DNA from: Turbatrix aceti
Taxonomy: Eukaryota > Nematoda > Chromadorea > Rhabditida > Panagrolaimidae
Length of the DNA stretch: 64,000 nt
NCBI GenBank assembly: GCA_963969345.1
Contig: OZ017769.1
Span: 5,521,725 to 5,585,724, forward strand
Direction: 5' to 3'
Shown here: positions 23,041-36,564 of the stretch, piece after piece
Position numbering within the stretch: position 1 is the first letter of the stretch
Layout of the letters: every line of letters starts with the position of its first letter
Translations under genes and position numbers: made by a program
The notes under the pieces: model-generated
Seen by the model: only the letters and a program-made list of their open reading frames with translations
Databases searched by the model: none
Told to the model about the DNA's origin: nothing

Positions 23041-26000
23041 ACGACCGCGGCGGCGACCCTGGTCTACTTGGCAAGGGTACGCGTGTGGCTTACCGCGTCG
23101 AAATGAGTGCGACTTTCTTTCTTCGACGGCACACAAAAGACGGCAAGCGACGGCAGACGACTTGATTGCTCTCTCGGGCAAAAAGCGGAGGAGGAGAGGG
23201 GATCCATGCGGATTTGTCGGGGTCGGGCGTCCAGCTTTGCGCGGCGGTTGGTCACACTTGCAAACTTGTCTAATCCGAGATGACGTCGCCTGATAACGCA
23301 GACGACTTCGCGCACCCCCCGTGGTGCAACGATCGCCAGACGCCTGAGACATGTCACATCTCAATTTGAGTTCCAGCACTCTAATGGCGATGATAGCCAT
23401 CGATAACCATGGTTGGCACCCGATGGGGACAGCCAGTCAAAAAAATGCTTGTTTGCATCGCGCGACGACGACCCAGTTTGGACCCGGCTTGGGATCTATT
23501 ACCCCCCTCCTCCGATTACCGTCCATCCACCACGTTGCAACAATTACGATGAGACGGACGGCACGCGCCGGAAAAAAAGGCAAACTTGACTGGCATAATG
23601 CGATTCTATTTACTACTGTAAATTGGCACAATGTGTACACAAGCGCGTCCACCTTCCTAATCGGCCTCTGACATGAATCTAGCGCAAGTTTGCCCAAAAA
23701 AGTTGTCTAAGCATCCGTAAAAGCCACTTGACCCGTGCATGTGTTTATTTGCGCCATTTGGCCATTCGGCCATCAAAGTGGACAGCCATCGGTGTCAAGT
23801 GCCAAGCGTTTTCGATACTCGCAAATCGTAAGTTTTGGACGATTGACTGATTGGTCGGGCAAACTCGTATCACAACGAGAACCCGACCGTAACCAGGCAT
23901 TTTTGAGCATTCAAAAGCATCAAGCATCGTTTTTTGCGTCAAACGATACAAATGTATCGTAAAATACGAGCCAGTCAATTTCTTGATCTGACAATTCATA
24001 CATACAACGAACGACAACGACACCGGTTATAAAAATGGCATTTAAAAACACAACAATGCCCAAAATGCCGCGATGGCACGCGTATTGACTCCGTGTCATT
24101 CAAATACAAAGCAGGGGGATAGGCTACGAGACTGACTGACGATTGTGAGGCGACCTCCTCGCAACCACCCCGTTGGCTCAATTCATCGAAATTAACCGTA
24201 TTCCCGTATTCGAGGGGGCAGCAGACAGGCGTAACTGCATTAACTTGGCCTGGCCTCGCTTGCCGCCACGTCTTTATGAACGGAGATGATGAAGCAACAA
24301 AAAAACCAGACAGCAACGCGCTCGCTCTACAGTTACAGTAATCCATCTCCTCGTGATCGGAAATCAGTCCGCCACGCGCCGAAGGATAAGGTAGCCGCGG
24401 TTTTAGTGGCAGCCGGCCGACAGCCACATGTTTACACTCCGGCGCCCTTTTACGGTTATGCAAATCAGGACTTCTTTTTTTGGGGGTGGCGCACAAAAGT
24501 GGGTGCATCAGGTTGTTGCATTTTTCAAAAATGTTACAGAAGTACTATAAAAATAGTTCAAAAGACAAAAAACTTATTATGTATTATATTATTTTTTGGC
24601 GGGAAACCTGGATTCATGGAAGTTCATAAAAAAGCGATTAAAAGACAATGACAATACAATCGCCGCGGGATAAATGAATGAATGAATCGCGCCACACGTC
24701 AGCCAGAGGGTAATCCTTTCCTGACAGATGTCGCGTGCTTCCTTCGATTGACGATCGGTCAGATCGTGCGGGCCGATCGACAGCCTTCGGCGTGGGGAGG
24801 GGGATGGCTATCTGTTTTTAGACGGAGAGCCATGAATAATCTCGTGTTGTTGGTTGACAGCGGCGGAGTTTGTTCGATCCAGCGCATGATCCCTAAAGCG
24901 GACCAAGCTCGTCTCGCCTCGCCTCGTTTGTCGAGACCGGGCTTCATCGTGAGCCACGCGCCGGCCCTCTCTCCCGCCACCGCCACCGTAACAGCTGAAC
25001 AAACGTGTCCATCTCGTTTGTGTCTGTGTGTATTGGTTCGATGGGAGAAATCGCAGTCGAGGTGAGCAGCAGCAAGCGTGTATGATTGATCCTCCTCGCC
25101 TCAACCACCTCCACCTCCACCTCCGCCGCTGCCGCCCGTCGTCGTCGTCGACGACGATTTTGATTTTGATTTTGTCGCCAGAGGAGGAGGAGGAGGCGGG
25201 AGCGTCGTTAAACACACAACTCGTAGAGCGCAACAACCCAGGCCAGGCTCGATCTCATAAATCGCGGGAGGGATAGAAGAAGAGCCGGGATTGATTACGG
25301 CGGCGGCGGCGGAAGACGGGGCCGGCGGAATGGATGCATTCCAGATGGCGTCTTTTCTGGCCATCATAGCATTGTTTACGATCGCTACCCGCTACTCGCT
25401 GCCGATCTATCCGGCAGGAGACGACTGCTAATGGCCGCCGTGTTTCCTCCGTTTTACGCCGCTCTCGTCGTGGGAACTTGGCTTAGCAACTTTTTTTCAG
25501 TGCCCGAACGAACAACGCTCAGTGAGATTCAGCGATCGTCCGATGAACAAAAACAAAAAAACATGAAAAGCCTCTGCCTGTCAATAACGGGGTACTGTAG
25601 AAAAAACAGAAAAAAAACATGAAATCATACCTGAGGTTATTTTGTGCCAGGGGAAAACAAGTTGCAGTCCGCTGGCTTTTCACCGGGTGAAATGCGAGCG
25701 AGCAACCAACCGCTCTGGTCGGGAGTCGAGAATCGAGAAAAACGCGCGAGGCAAAACCACCTGGGGTGCGGCAGGCATTGACGCGGTGCCTGCTTTACAA
25801 AACAAACGACGAAGCAACTTTGATTAACTTTGATTAAAAAGGAAAAGACTACAATTTTTACGGTACCGTTTCGGGCACCGAAGATCCCAAAGACAACCAG
25901 AAATCGTCCTTTTTATTAAAAAAATACCTGCACCAATGCCGGAAGGCGAAATAGGTGACTATAGACCCCCCTGAATCCATCAAACGCCCCACCGCCGTGA

Positions 26001-27944
26001 CAACACCCCTCACGACGGGTCTAAAGACAAAGAAGAACCCAGGAGGGAGTAAATATGCACTTACGGGGGAAGATGGACTCCCCTGCGCTTCTTTTTTTTC
26101 AAAGTCGTCGCTTCCACCCCCGAACAAGGTTTTGCGCCCCCCCCCCTCCCCTGACAGGACAAAAATGGTGTGGTTCAAAAAAAGACTGCAATGACGCCTG
26201 AAAAAAACTAAAAAAACGAGTATTTAGTCGATACGCCTCCTGCACTGTGCACTTTAATTGCCTTTGTGCCGAGGAGCGCGGGGAGATCCTTCCTCCCTGA
26301 CAGCCCGTAGTTGTAGTTGTTTTTTGCGCGCAGACAAAATCCCTCTTCACGGGCAGTTAATGGCTTGTGTGCGCAAAAAAAAAACACAGTCTTATTCGCC
26401 CTCGTTGCCTTCGTACGACCCGTCAATCTGGGAGAGATTGCCAGGGTGCCAGGAAATGTGGTCGGCGCCCTGGCAATTCTTCGCACGAGAAGGGCATTCT
26501 AGACATTGTCTGCGCGAGGAATTGTTTTTTTTTGTTTTTTTTGGGTTGGAGGACAGGATAGAGACAAAATGCAGGATATTTACAGCGCGGACACAGCCGA
26601 GGATAGGGAATAGACTGACTGCGGCAACAAAAATGAAAAAAAAAACTAAACGGGACCGAAGAAAAGCTTATTTTTGTGATCTAGCGCAATGTATCCGGGT
26701 TGCAGCGATGAGTCTATCTTCGCGTCCTCATTTGCATTCAAAATATCGAAGACTCGGAGATAAATACAATTGTAGTGCGATTTTGACGATAACCAAACAG
26801 AAATAAGCAGACTTATTAGAAAAATTCATTTGAGCCAAATTCAGAAATTCGAGAGACAGTAGTTATCACAGAGGCGCGTGCATAGCTTTGGTGCCACTGT
26901 GAAAAGCGGCTAACTGTCAAAATTATGAAATAAGAGGGGCAAATTCATCAAAGATTCAATTAGCTGTCAGGCAGGCTGAATTACAGGCGGCGGGCGGAAG
27001 GATAAGGGAAGGAGTGAGTTTCGTGGGTGCCGAGGACAGCCCAGCCACTTGTCTGTGTGTGTGTCGGAGCTGTGATTCGGGCCAGGGCAAGCACGAAAAA
27101 GGCGCTAGCTAAATTGGAAAAATCTGATGACGATGAAGTGATGTAAACGACAACTAGTCCGCGTTGACAGCCTCGCAAAAGTGGTGTAACCTTCAAAAGA
27201 CTGCCATGATGAGAAAGGCGCGCTAAATTGGACTTTTATGCCAAATTGACTGGTGTTTGTTTGTCTAAATACCCTCCAAAAGGCCTAGGCGAAAACGGTA
27301 GACAACTTGGCACTCAACTTGTCGCCACGAATTCAGGCGCAACTCATTCAACGCCGCCATCGAAAACGGTAGACACACGTGACACGGAGAGGAGAGCCCA
27401 TTAAAATGACGACGACGGCGTTTAGAGAAAATTTTCGATGACATCAAGGACTTCCATTTGAACCTTGCAGAATCGTATAGAATTGAAAAATGATGCGGCA
27501 GCCTTCGAAGGCCTTCGGAATCGTTTTCGAGAAGTGTTCGGAACGGACCTTTCAACAGAGATAGCACCGCGACGATAAGAACTGAACACGAAGGTCTCTG
27601 TTCTGGAAACTGGTCGTGGGGTAATCACCGGGAAGAAGCGCATTAATCACAGTCAGCGAGGAGATGCGCAGCTCCTCGAAAAGCAGCGCTCGTCTGACTG
27701 AGGTTTGAACGCGATGAGATACGCAACGCGTCGGGCGGCTGATCACTCGGCGTGATAACGGTGACGCTTCGAGGAACATTATTAATGGACTTCGGAGAAC
27801 GTCGTTAAACGGAACGCTACTTGGGTATACAATCTGTGTCCGTATTCAAATTGCTAAACTTGGCGCCGCGCGCCGATTTTGGTGCGCAGAGCAGAGTGGA
27901 TTTTGATAAGACTGATAACAGGTTGAATCGGGGACAGAATGGAA

Positions 27945-28290
27945 CGAATGTTCGCAAATATATTTGATTTTTCTTGTTTGTGTTCGTTTGCGAACAGATT
28001 TTTTGAAATTTATTTGTTTGCGTTTGTTCGCGAACAAAGTTAATTTTTTCAGATGAATAAAACGACCAAAAATGGGGTAAAATTAAAGAAACAATGTCAA
28101 AATTGATGATACTTAAAAATAGCAAATAACGTTCATCAAATTCATACACGTAAAATTTTCCACAATCGATAAAAATTCTGTTTGTTCACGAACACGGTCA
28201 AAAATGGTCGTGTTCGTTCGACTTTCCGAAAAAATTTTAAAATTGTTTCTGTTTGTTCGCGAAAAAAAAACGGCTGTCCGTCCATTCCGT
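27945..28290 (+). repeat. Dispersed repeat family A in the hlh-2/daf-16 interval
   Basis: About 345 bp, collinear with the copies at 17895-18280 and 19375-19740: 'gtttgcgaacagat', 'ataaaacgaccaaaaat', 'caatgtcaaaattgatg', 'cacgaacacggtcaaaaatg' and 'gttcgttcga'. Non-coding. Confidence 0.65.
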
Positions 28291-31200
28291 ATCGGTGCAT
28301 GAGGTGCGCTTAAAAGCATGTATTTAAAAATCGTAATAATTCGGTATTTTAAAATTGATGTTTTTTTCATCATTTTTTTGTTACAAAAATTGAGTGTTAA
28401 AAATATGCAATGCTCGACTCAAAATTTTGAAAATTCGATCCGATCGAATTTTGAATCTGTAGACCACAGTGCTCCGCAGAAGTCTTGCTTCGTTTATTTC
28501 TTTTCATAAATGCAACTCAGCATGCACTAATCGTCGATGCCATTGACCAAAAAGACCAAAAATCATGCCACGTGTTGTGCTCACGCCAGAAACTAAACTA
28601 AAGACAAACCGCTTTTCCGTAAACAAGGCAGCTAAATATGAAGCTTCTGGCCTGGATTTTAAAGAACATGCGTTTGTTTTTGTTACCCACTTGATCCGGG
28701 AGATGCAGTCAAATATAGCAAAATATTTGTTTTTTATTCGATAGTTTTTTTTGTTTTGTGTACCCCTGAATCTGATTTCTGCAGGCTTTTCCAAGACGCA
28801 AGCAAGCATTTCCCGCTTCTTCGCCACTTTTTGTTTGTTTGTTTGGTTCGTCTTTTTTTAGCGCCGCGCGTACCACGTGCTTGCCTGGGCGAGAGGTGAA
28901 TCGTTGACGACTTTGTTGCTCACATCAGTGACTCTTCTCCGGCCAGCAAGGAAAGTATATGACCTCCGCGGAGGGCCTCGATCTTTCTGGCGACGAGGAA
29001 GGAGGTGGAAGGACTGCCAGATGGCCGCGGCCCCGGCCATCATCCGTGTACACAGTTGTTGATTTCGCGCATTCGCGGCATGTCATGTGGCTGTTTTTTT
29101 TTGCTTTTTTGCCGAACAACAACGCGTCAAGGCAGGACGGGACCGTTCTAGAGCCTCACATTTCTCTGCTTGCACGGCTTTGTGGCCACCCTTCGCTGGG
29201 CTCGGCTTGGCGACCGGCCAGGAAATTGTTGTTTTTTGTTTGCTTCGTAGCAACCTTTCTCTTCTGCAGAAAAAAAAACGATACATACTCCTGTTGGTTG
29301 TTGGTTGGACTGCTGCCAGCTGCGAATCTCCCTCTCACCGTTGTTCTGTTCCTCCTCCGCCGTGGAATCTATAATAAATACTACGTGAAGGCGCTTAACC
29401 TGTCTGGCCCCCTTTGGAACTATCACCTACCTACGCGCTTTTTTATTGAAGACCGAGGTGCGCCGGCGGAGAGCGGAGATAATTGGCGCATTTGCGTGGC
29501 TATCTTGTTTACCGTTCACTCCAGGGACTCGAAAATAGTGCTTGCATTGTGCTGGCGTGCAAGGGGTTAAAGACCACCACCATCACCACGGCCTGCTGAA
29601 AACGCCCGCATCCGGTGGTTGTTTCGTTTCGTTTTGTTGCGATCGTCGTCGTGGTCGTGCAGATGATCTTGACACGCCTCGGCCGGCTCCGCTTTCTCCG
29701 GACTGGAATGAGCCACACATATTGCCAGCGGTGGTGGTGGCAGTAGTTGACAGCACGTGTGTCTGTGTGTTCTCGTCAAATCTCTCTTGAAAAGTTTTTG
29801 AATAGGTCATTGAACCCTGGTTTCCAGGCGTTTGCTTTTTTTTGTTGTCTTTCCCAGTCGAGTGTTTTCTCCCGGGCTTCCACCTAAAATGTGGACGTTG
29901 AGTGATTTTTGTCACACGGATGAATATTTCATTCCGCTTGGATTTTAGGTTTTGGATAACACTGTAGAAATTCTCGAAACTGAAACTACGAGCGGGGCGC
30001 ACGAACTGTCCTTGAGGCCACAGAAGGCGCCGGTAAACATGCATGTTATTGTCTTCCGTTTTACCGACAAAAAAACCATGTTTGCTCTGTGTTCATCGAT
30101 TACGGTATCTCATTACAACTTTTTAAGTATTTCTTTCTTCTGGGACCGATCACACTACAGAGACAACTTCAAATTCGACGCGGGAACTCCCAGCTGTTCT
30201 CTGTCCCAAGTGCTCAAAAAGCAACCAAAACGATGCTATTTTGGTTGTGAGCGTGTAAAAACTGACTGACTGAGAGACGAAACTTTGCAGCGCACCGATT
30301 ATGACACCGTACTGCATTAAAAACCGCGTAGTGTTATTCAAAGATCACTCATCCCCTCCCGAGTAGATTCCAATCGATGTTTTTGTTTGATGCCCCCCCT
30401 GCCTGCCTGCCTGCGGTGTTCACAGACCAGACGTTGTACGGCTGTTCCGGACTGAATTTGGCTTGATGAGCTCAGTCCCCTTCGGCCAAAATTTCGTTGA
30501 CGCTGGCGTCCTTTGTGCTATCCAAGTTGGTGCCATGCGGAGAGACAAGACAGGACAGGAAAACGCGTACCGCTCTTGTCACTTCATTTTTCAAAAAAAA
30601 TTGGCTTTTGGTTTTGTGCATATGAAATTGAAAAAAGAGCTGTGTGCATGCAGAAGGACCTGGACGACGGGAGAGTCGTCTACGAAAAACGCGTCTGAGA
30701 GGGCCGAGAGCGAAAGCGGAGGTTTCTCATCTTTCCGCCATGAACCCGGGCTTGGTGGCGTCTTTGTCCGTCTGTCTCCGGGCTCCTTCATTACCAAGTG
30801 TGCCATTTCGGTGGTCTTTCTTCTCGTGAGCTTCGATGCGACAAGAAAAAAAACAAACGAGTTTCGTTTTCTTGCTTGCTCGTTTTTTTTGCGTGTGCAA
30901 GCATTTTTTGGTACTATCATTTTGAAACCCTGGTTTTCTTTTGACTTCCGCGTTCGTTCCCCAACGGAGGTAGCGGATGTCTCGGAGTCTCGAAATTTCA
31001 GTAGCTGCTTAATTCAAACATTTGGAGCGTTAATTAAGTCCGCGGAGCCAGCAGACTAATGATCTAGGGATTTCGCGTGCGCCATGTGCTGCCGCGTCCT
31101 CGTTCACGTGGCTCTGCACTCTTACGAACCCTCTTCTTCTTCTTCTTTGCGAAGCGCACTCGTTTCTCCGTTTCTCGCTTCGGCGCGAAAAAAAAACGAG

Positions 31201-33934
31201 AAACGAGCAACGAGGCTCAATTAAAAAACAGCGTGATAATAAAAGTCGAGCACACCCTGGGGTTCGTGAAAGAGACCAAACTTTGACCTCTGTCATGAGC
31301 AACAGACATCCGTCTACAGAGACGGAGTGAACCCTCACTCAAATGAGCTTGCGCCGAGGACGTGAGCAGAGATTGTATGCACGGTTGCGGTTGGGGTTGC
31401 GGTTGTCGGTTGTGGCTGTTGCGCCGCGACTTCCCACGCTGCTCCCCTGCAGCCAGGCAATGTCGGCGCTTTATCTGTTCCTACCGATCAAAAACAAAAC
31501 GAAGAAACGAATGATAGCGCTGGTGGTTTTCTTGGACTGCCGAGCTCGGTCGGTCGCGATGCATCATTATTGCAGTCTTGAAGTTTTATTGCTTTCCGGC
31601 GCTTTCGAACAGGGAAGGGACTGCGGCTATACGCTCGGCGGTGGTGATAACGTCGTTGTTTTGGCGTTGAAGACTTTTCATTCTGGCGGCGTTGAAGCCG
31701 AGTGAGATCGGTTGCTGCTCGCATTCAGCTAGGATGGTCATGGCCACGGGCCCGCGGACGTGGGCCGTTTCGTCTCGCATCGATAAATCCAATCCTATCC
31801 GTTTTCGGAAAAAATACAACGAACAAATTGGTTTTTCGAGACAGACGGGTCACGTATGCATGTATGCCGGGTTTTCATGCCCAGCATATCACCTTTCTCG
31901 ATATTTTGTTTTGTTTTTTTTTTCGACCAGACTTACTTTGTCTTGTCTGTTCGTCTGTAATTCGAAACTTCAAATTTCCGGAAGTTCGATTTTGGGGGGG
32001 CTTTCCATGCTGCGCTGACGTGCAATCCTTCATTCTAGTTTTATCGGAGCTCCGTTTGGCTTGGCTTCTATTTCGGGGCCGATGCGTTCCTTCCTGGTCG
32101 TCTGAATGAATGAAAGGTTGGTTATCTTTTACGTTCGTATCTGCACCACTCTGCCAGGGAAGACCAGACTTGGAGACATTCCTCGGAGCACTTTGCGGAC
32201 TTGACCTTTTATTTACCACCTCCGCGGTCCCCGGAAGGGCGCATCTCTGTCATCGCCGCCACCGACGAGCCGAGAGAGATCGACAAAAAACGCGACCAAT
32301 TGAAAGGCCGTCTGACGTTCAAAAAAGAGAATAGAAAGCACAAAAAGTGCGGGAAAGAGGCGACGATGAAAACGTGTTATCGTGAAGGTCACTTCTGTTC
32401 TCGTTTCTGTCCGCTATCGATTAAAATTTAACAATTAACAAACTTTTGTTTTTTGGCGTTATTAGATACACGGAAGAGATGATGGAGGGCGTGGTCGTGT
32501 ACCTCTGCCAAGAAGGAGACCCAGAAGGAGGACGGGAGGACGTGATTGATCTGTTTGCATGACATCGGCTACTTTTTATTTAAAAAAACAATGTGTAACC
32601 TTGGTTTTTGATGTCAAATGAAATGCGCGATGCGCAACAAACGTGCGGTCATGTGTGATGTGCTGGGAGAAGAATAACAAACTTATCCGACTCCAAGAGT
32701 CACCGACACGACCCTTCTCCTTGTTTTTGTTGTTTGTCGTATCGTTTGTCTTCCCGGGTGCATGAGTGGATTGTTCCTTCTTCTCCGGTGATGTGCTGGC
32801 TGCTTCTCCCGATGCTTGGTGTCATGAGCCCTGTTGCTGCGACCGCTGATGCCTGAGGTGTCCCTTATCATCCCGAAATATGTTGTTTGCTCGGCGCGTT
32901 TCTTTTCTTCCAGAAAACTTTTGGTAAACTCTTGTTTTTTTGACTTGACGTAATCCAAGGAAGCCAAAATGATCGGTCGTAAGTTTCCAAGGGAAACAAA
33001 GGTCAGTAAAGAAAAAAACAACCCGGAAAACTTCCAAAAACCTACTTCCAGACCATTGGCGCGGTTTGGTTTATGTATGGCCCGCCTAGCCAGGCCAGGG
33101 ATCCGGGATGCGTGTTGACAGAAGCCGGGTATAAAGAGGTCGAGAAAGTCGGTTTTACTTTCCTTTCACTTTCACTTCTGCCCCTTGGTTGGCCGAGGGA
33201 AGACGTCTGGATGCTTGCTTCGCCGGACAGCTGCGTGTGCTTTGCACGCAACGTGTTAGGGGAAGGAAATATACTCACTCGTCACTTTGCTTCCTAGCAC
33301 CAGGTGTAAAGTGCCTCTCTCTCCGCGGTGGCTTGGCTACGTGTTGTGCGGGCGCGCGTGCCTCCGTTCCTTTCGTTTTGCGTTGTTGTCTGGCCCGGTG
33401 ATTCGGCGGTCTCGTTTCGGGGTGGTCGTATGTATGACAAAGGAATGCTTGCATCTCATTTCCTCTGATTTATCATCTAGCTCGTGCGTCGTGCACTTTT
33501 CCGAGACCTCATAAAAGTGCATTCATTCATCTCCATGCCGCCCGGCCCGGCCAGCGTACATTCCGTGATGTCATTCATGCCGGACGTTTGCCTTCGATTT
33601 GATTTCTCACGTGCATTTAAATATTTTTTTATTTTTAAAAATATTTTACCGGGAGCTCAGGTACAAAAGTCAAGTCGCTTTCAGGTTCGTTTTCGTTCTC
33701 ACACACGTTTTCCTCTTTTTTCAAGGGCTTGCCCCACGGCTCCTACCAGCAGTCAGCCGGCCTCACCCTCCCCGTCTGTCCCACAGCACCCGGACCAGAC
33801 GGGACACGTCACCTGTCTTCACACCAGTCTAAAAATCAGTCGGTTCAATTTTTGGCTTCTTTCTTTCCACAAGCGAACGAGCGCAGTATTTTTTCTGTTC
33901 TCAGGCGCTCTGCTCTCTGTTTCATCAGATGTTG

Positions 33935-33970
33935 CACCACCACCACCACAGCCACAGCCACAGCCACAGC
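33935..33970. repeat. CAC/CAGCCA simple repeat
   Basis: Five CAC units followed by about four tandem CAGCCA units. Confidence 0.7.
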
Positions 33971-36540
33971 AGGCTAATCCACAGCGTTTTCTTTTCCGAA
34001 GCTCACTCAAAATTCTAGCGGGCCCGAAAAGTGCTGGCAAACGGTTTGTCAACGGCCCAGAAGGGCGCTCTGGCCAAGTCAGTCACGGGACACGAGCGAG
34101 TCTTCTTGCTCGTTTTTGTCTGCTTCAGTCGTTTTTTCTCTTTTCCTGCGTCGTTTTTAAGCTAGGCGGTTATGGCAGTTTTCGCGTCGCGTGAAAAATT
34201 TATTCGATTTTTGGTGTCTAGCGACGAGTGTTCAGACATCGTTCTTGGGCTTATGTTGGGGGGGCGGCACTGGGGAATGCAAAGCATTCTTCCTTGGTCG
34301 GCGGCGACGGCATACGACATCGGCATACCCGCGTCATGGCTGGAATGGATCCAACTCCAGACCAGCCCCGGAATCGGCAGGGACAGATAGTTTACGCACC
34401 CCCTGCTCCTGATTTGATTTGATTTCCGCTCGGCAAGGCGTTCTTTTGTTTATTTTAGTTTTTGTAAAACGTGATAAGCTGTGTTTCGGAATGTGCAAAA
34501 AGGCTTATTCGCTACAGCCGAAGCTCCCCCGGACAGGATGACCTTTGGTTCGGTCGAGGAGAGCCCCACAGCTCCTGTTGGTTGTCTTGTCAGCCAGAAA
34601 AAACCGTTGCGCGCGCGTGAGCGGCACCGAGGGATTTGGAGTGCATGAGCGACGGCCGCGGCCACGGCGGCCTCGGCGGTGGCGTGAATGTCATGGCTCG
34701 AAGGCATTAGTGCACCGTGGCGAGCCCCGAAGCCGAAGGTGCCGTCCGTCGCGTGGCATGCGAGGCCGCGCCACACGTGCTCTCGTGCCACGCCTAATTA
34801 CTCCCTCCTCGGCCTGGCACTTCTTTTTTTTCTTTTATCGCGCCCCAACCAAAGCTTCAGACAGGCGCGGTTCGTTCGCGTAACAAATAATTTGCGGCGT
34901 GGCCGAATTCGAGTAAGGAGTAAGGAAAAACGTGTCTGCGAATATGATGGTTAATTCATGGGGCAATTTTGAGTGACAAAAGACGCGCCTGGCATGTGTG
35001 ATGCCATTGTCGACTCTTGAATGCCACCCTGGGCTTGACGGCCCGCGGTCTGGGGTGTGACGTCGGTCGGCGGGTGTTTTGTACCTATTTGTCCCACAAT
35101 TAGTTTATTGCGTGCGTTTCCGAAACCAAAAACCCATTTCGAGAGCGGATGGTTTTTCGAGGAGCCGGGGACTGACTGGGATGTCAATGACCCGGATAAT
35201 TTGTAGTGGTACTTACGCGCGTATTATCATCGCATCGTGCTGATGTTTTTTTTTGTTAAATGTGCACTGCACCTGGTTGGATGAGTTGAGCCCCTAAATA
35301 CCCACTCCGCTGCGCTGACTGAGCCGCACGCAAGTCGACCTGCTTCCGAGCCAGGGCCTATAGCCATGGCCACCGCGAAGCTAGGTGCGGGCGAGGCAGC
35401 ACCACCACGCCAGGCAAAAAAGCCGGTTGCTTGCGTTAATGCCTTTGCCTGAACTCGTCAAGGCCGACTCGACTCAACGTAGACGTTATCTCTGCCCCGC
35501 TGCAGCCAGCCTAGCCCGTATGCTTTTTTATTTCATTGATTTTCAAGTCATTTGAAACTGCCTGTCACACTGAAGATCACACCGCCACCGCGTTACCTAC
35601 CCTGGCGCGATTCGATTCATTCCGTTATCACACTCACGCGCGCATCTTGCATCTTGCATCCATCTTTCGCGCACCGCTCGGCTCACCCGCAGCGACGACC
35701 ACTTTCCATTTTGACGTCCGCTGCTGATGCCCTCTAAAAAACAGAGTGCACTGGTTTTGATTCTGCCGCGACAAACGCAACCCGGACGATGCATCCGTAG
35801 CGTACGCGTCCGGGGGGGGGGGACAAAAGATAGTGCACGCACTTGCTAGACGTCAGACGCAATGTGTGAAAAAGATCAATGAATTACAGTAAAGCAAGCA
35901 CCAGAGGGGTCACGTGTGGACGTACGCACGCTGGCGCTGGCGCTGGCGTCGTTGATGTCACATTTGCCGCACGTCGTCGTCTTCGTCGTTGTCGCTGTCG
36001 TCGTTCTCGTGTGCGTCCAGCCCCCGGGGCCGGCCTGGAAGCTGCTGCGCCGTTGCGTTGCATGGGTGTGCGTGTGCCCTTTGTCTCTTTTCTCTTTTTT
36101 ATCGCCTCTCACTGTTCCTTTTTTTTCTGCTTTTTTGCCACCGGAGCGAACGTAAAACCTGAAGATGCTATCTCGACTTTCCTCTTTTCCGCTCGATTAC
36201 TACTTTTTTTCTTCTTTCTTTCTTTTTTTCTACCAACGGACGTTTTCGCCTGGAACTCATTTTTTATATTGCGTTAGGGTTATTAAAAATACCGTATACA
36301 TAATGTAAGTAGATGCTGTCATATTTTTTGAATGATTGACATTTTGGTTTCCGCTTCCGCGCGCGAAAGCGGCTCTCACCGCGAAAACATTTCTTGCGCG
36401 TCTTGTATTGTGTCTCATCGCGAAAATTTGTTTGTTACGGTTCTAGAAAACCGCTGGTAGTTCTAATGTTGGTAGGAAATGCACCAGGGCGCAGGCCAGG
36501 ACCTGCACGGGTAAACCGATCTCGTCGGTGCAGGCAGGCG

Positions 36541-36564
36541 AAGAAAAGAAAGAAAGAAAGAAAG
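36541..36564. repeat. GAAA tetranucleotide repeat
   Basis: Near-perfect GAAA tract, one of several tetranucleotide runs in this region. Confidence 0.7.

Noticed and set aside
22738..23400. 220-codon minus-strand frame upstream of hlh-2
   Set aside because: Composition comes from simple repeats (GAATAT/GACTAC) and it has no activation-domain motif expected of an E-protein N-terminus.
25680..25701. Sequence beginning TCACCGGGTGAAA, resembling the miR-35 family seed
   Set aside because: TTTCACCGGGTGAAA is itself a near-palindrome, so the match lies in a tiny self-complementary stem. No 5' arm pairs with the full 22 nt, so it is not a microRNA precursor.
24429..30037. Several GTAAACA/TGTTTAC FOXO-type sites between hlh-2 and daf-16 (near 24429, 25372, 29506, 30031)
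   Set aside because: About two to three are expected by chance in 21 kb, so four is not evidence of autoregulation.
30299..30335. TATGACAC, miR-64-like seed with a GTGTTAT partner
   Set aside because: Only seven pairs around a short loop. Total length is well below a microRNA hairpin.
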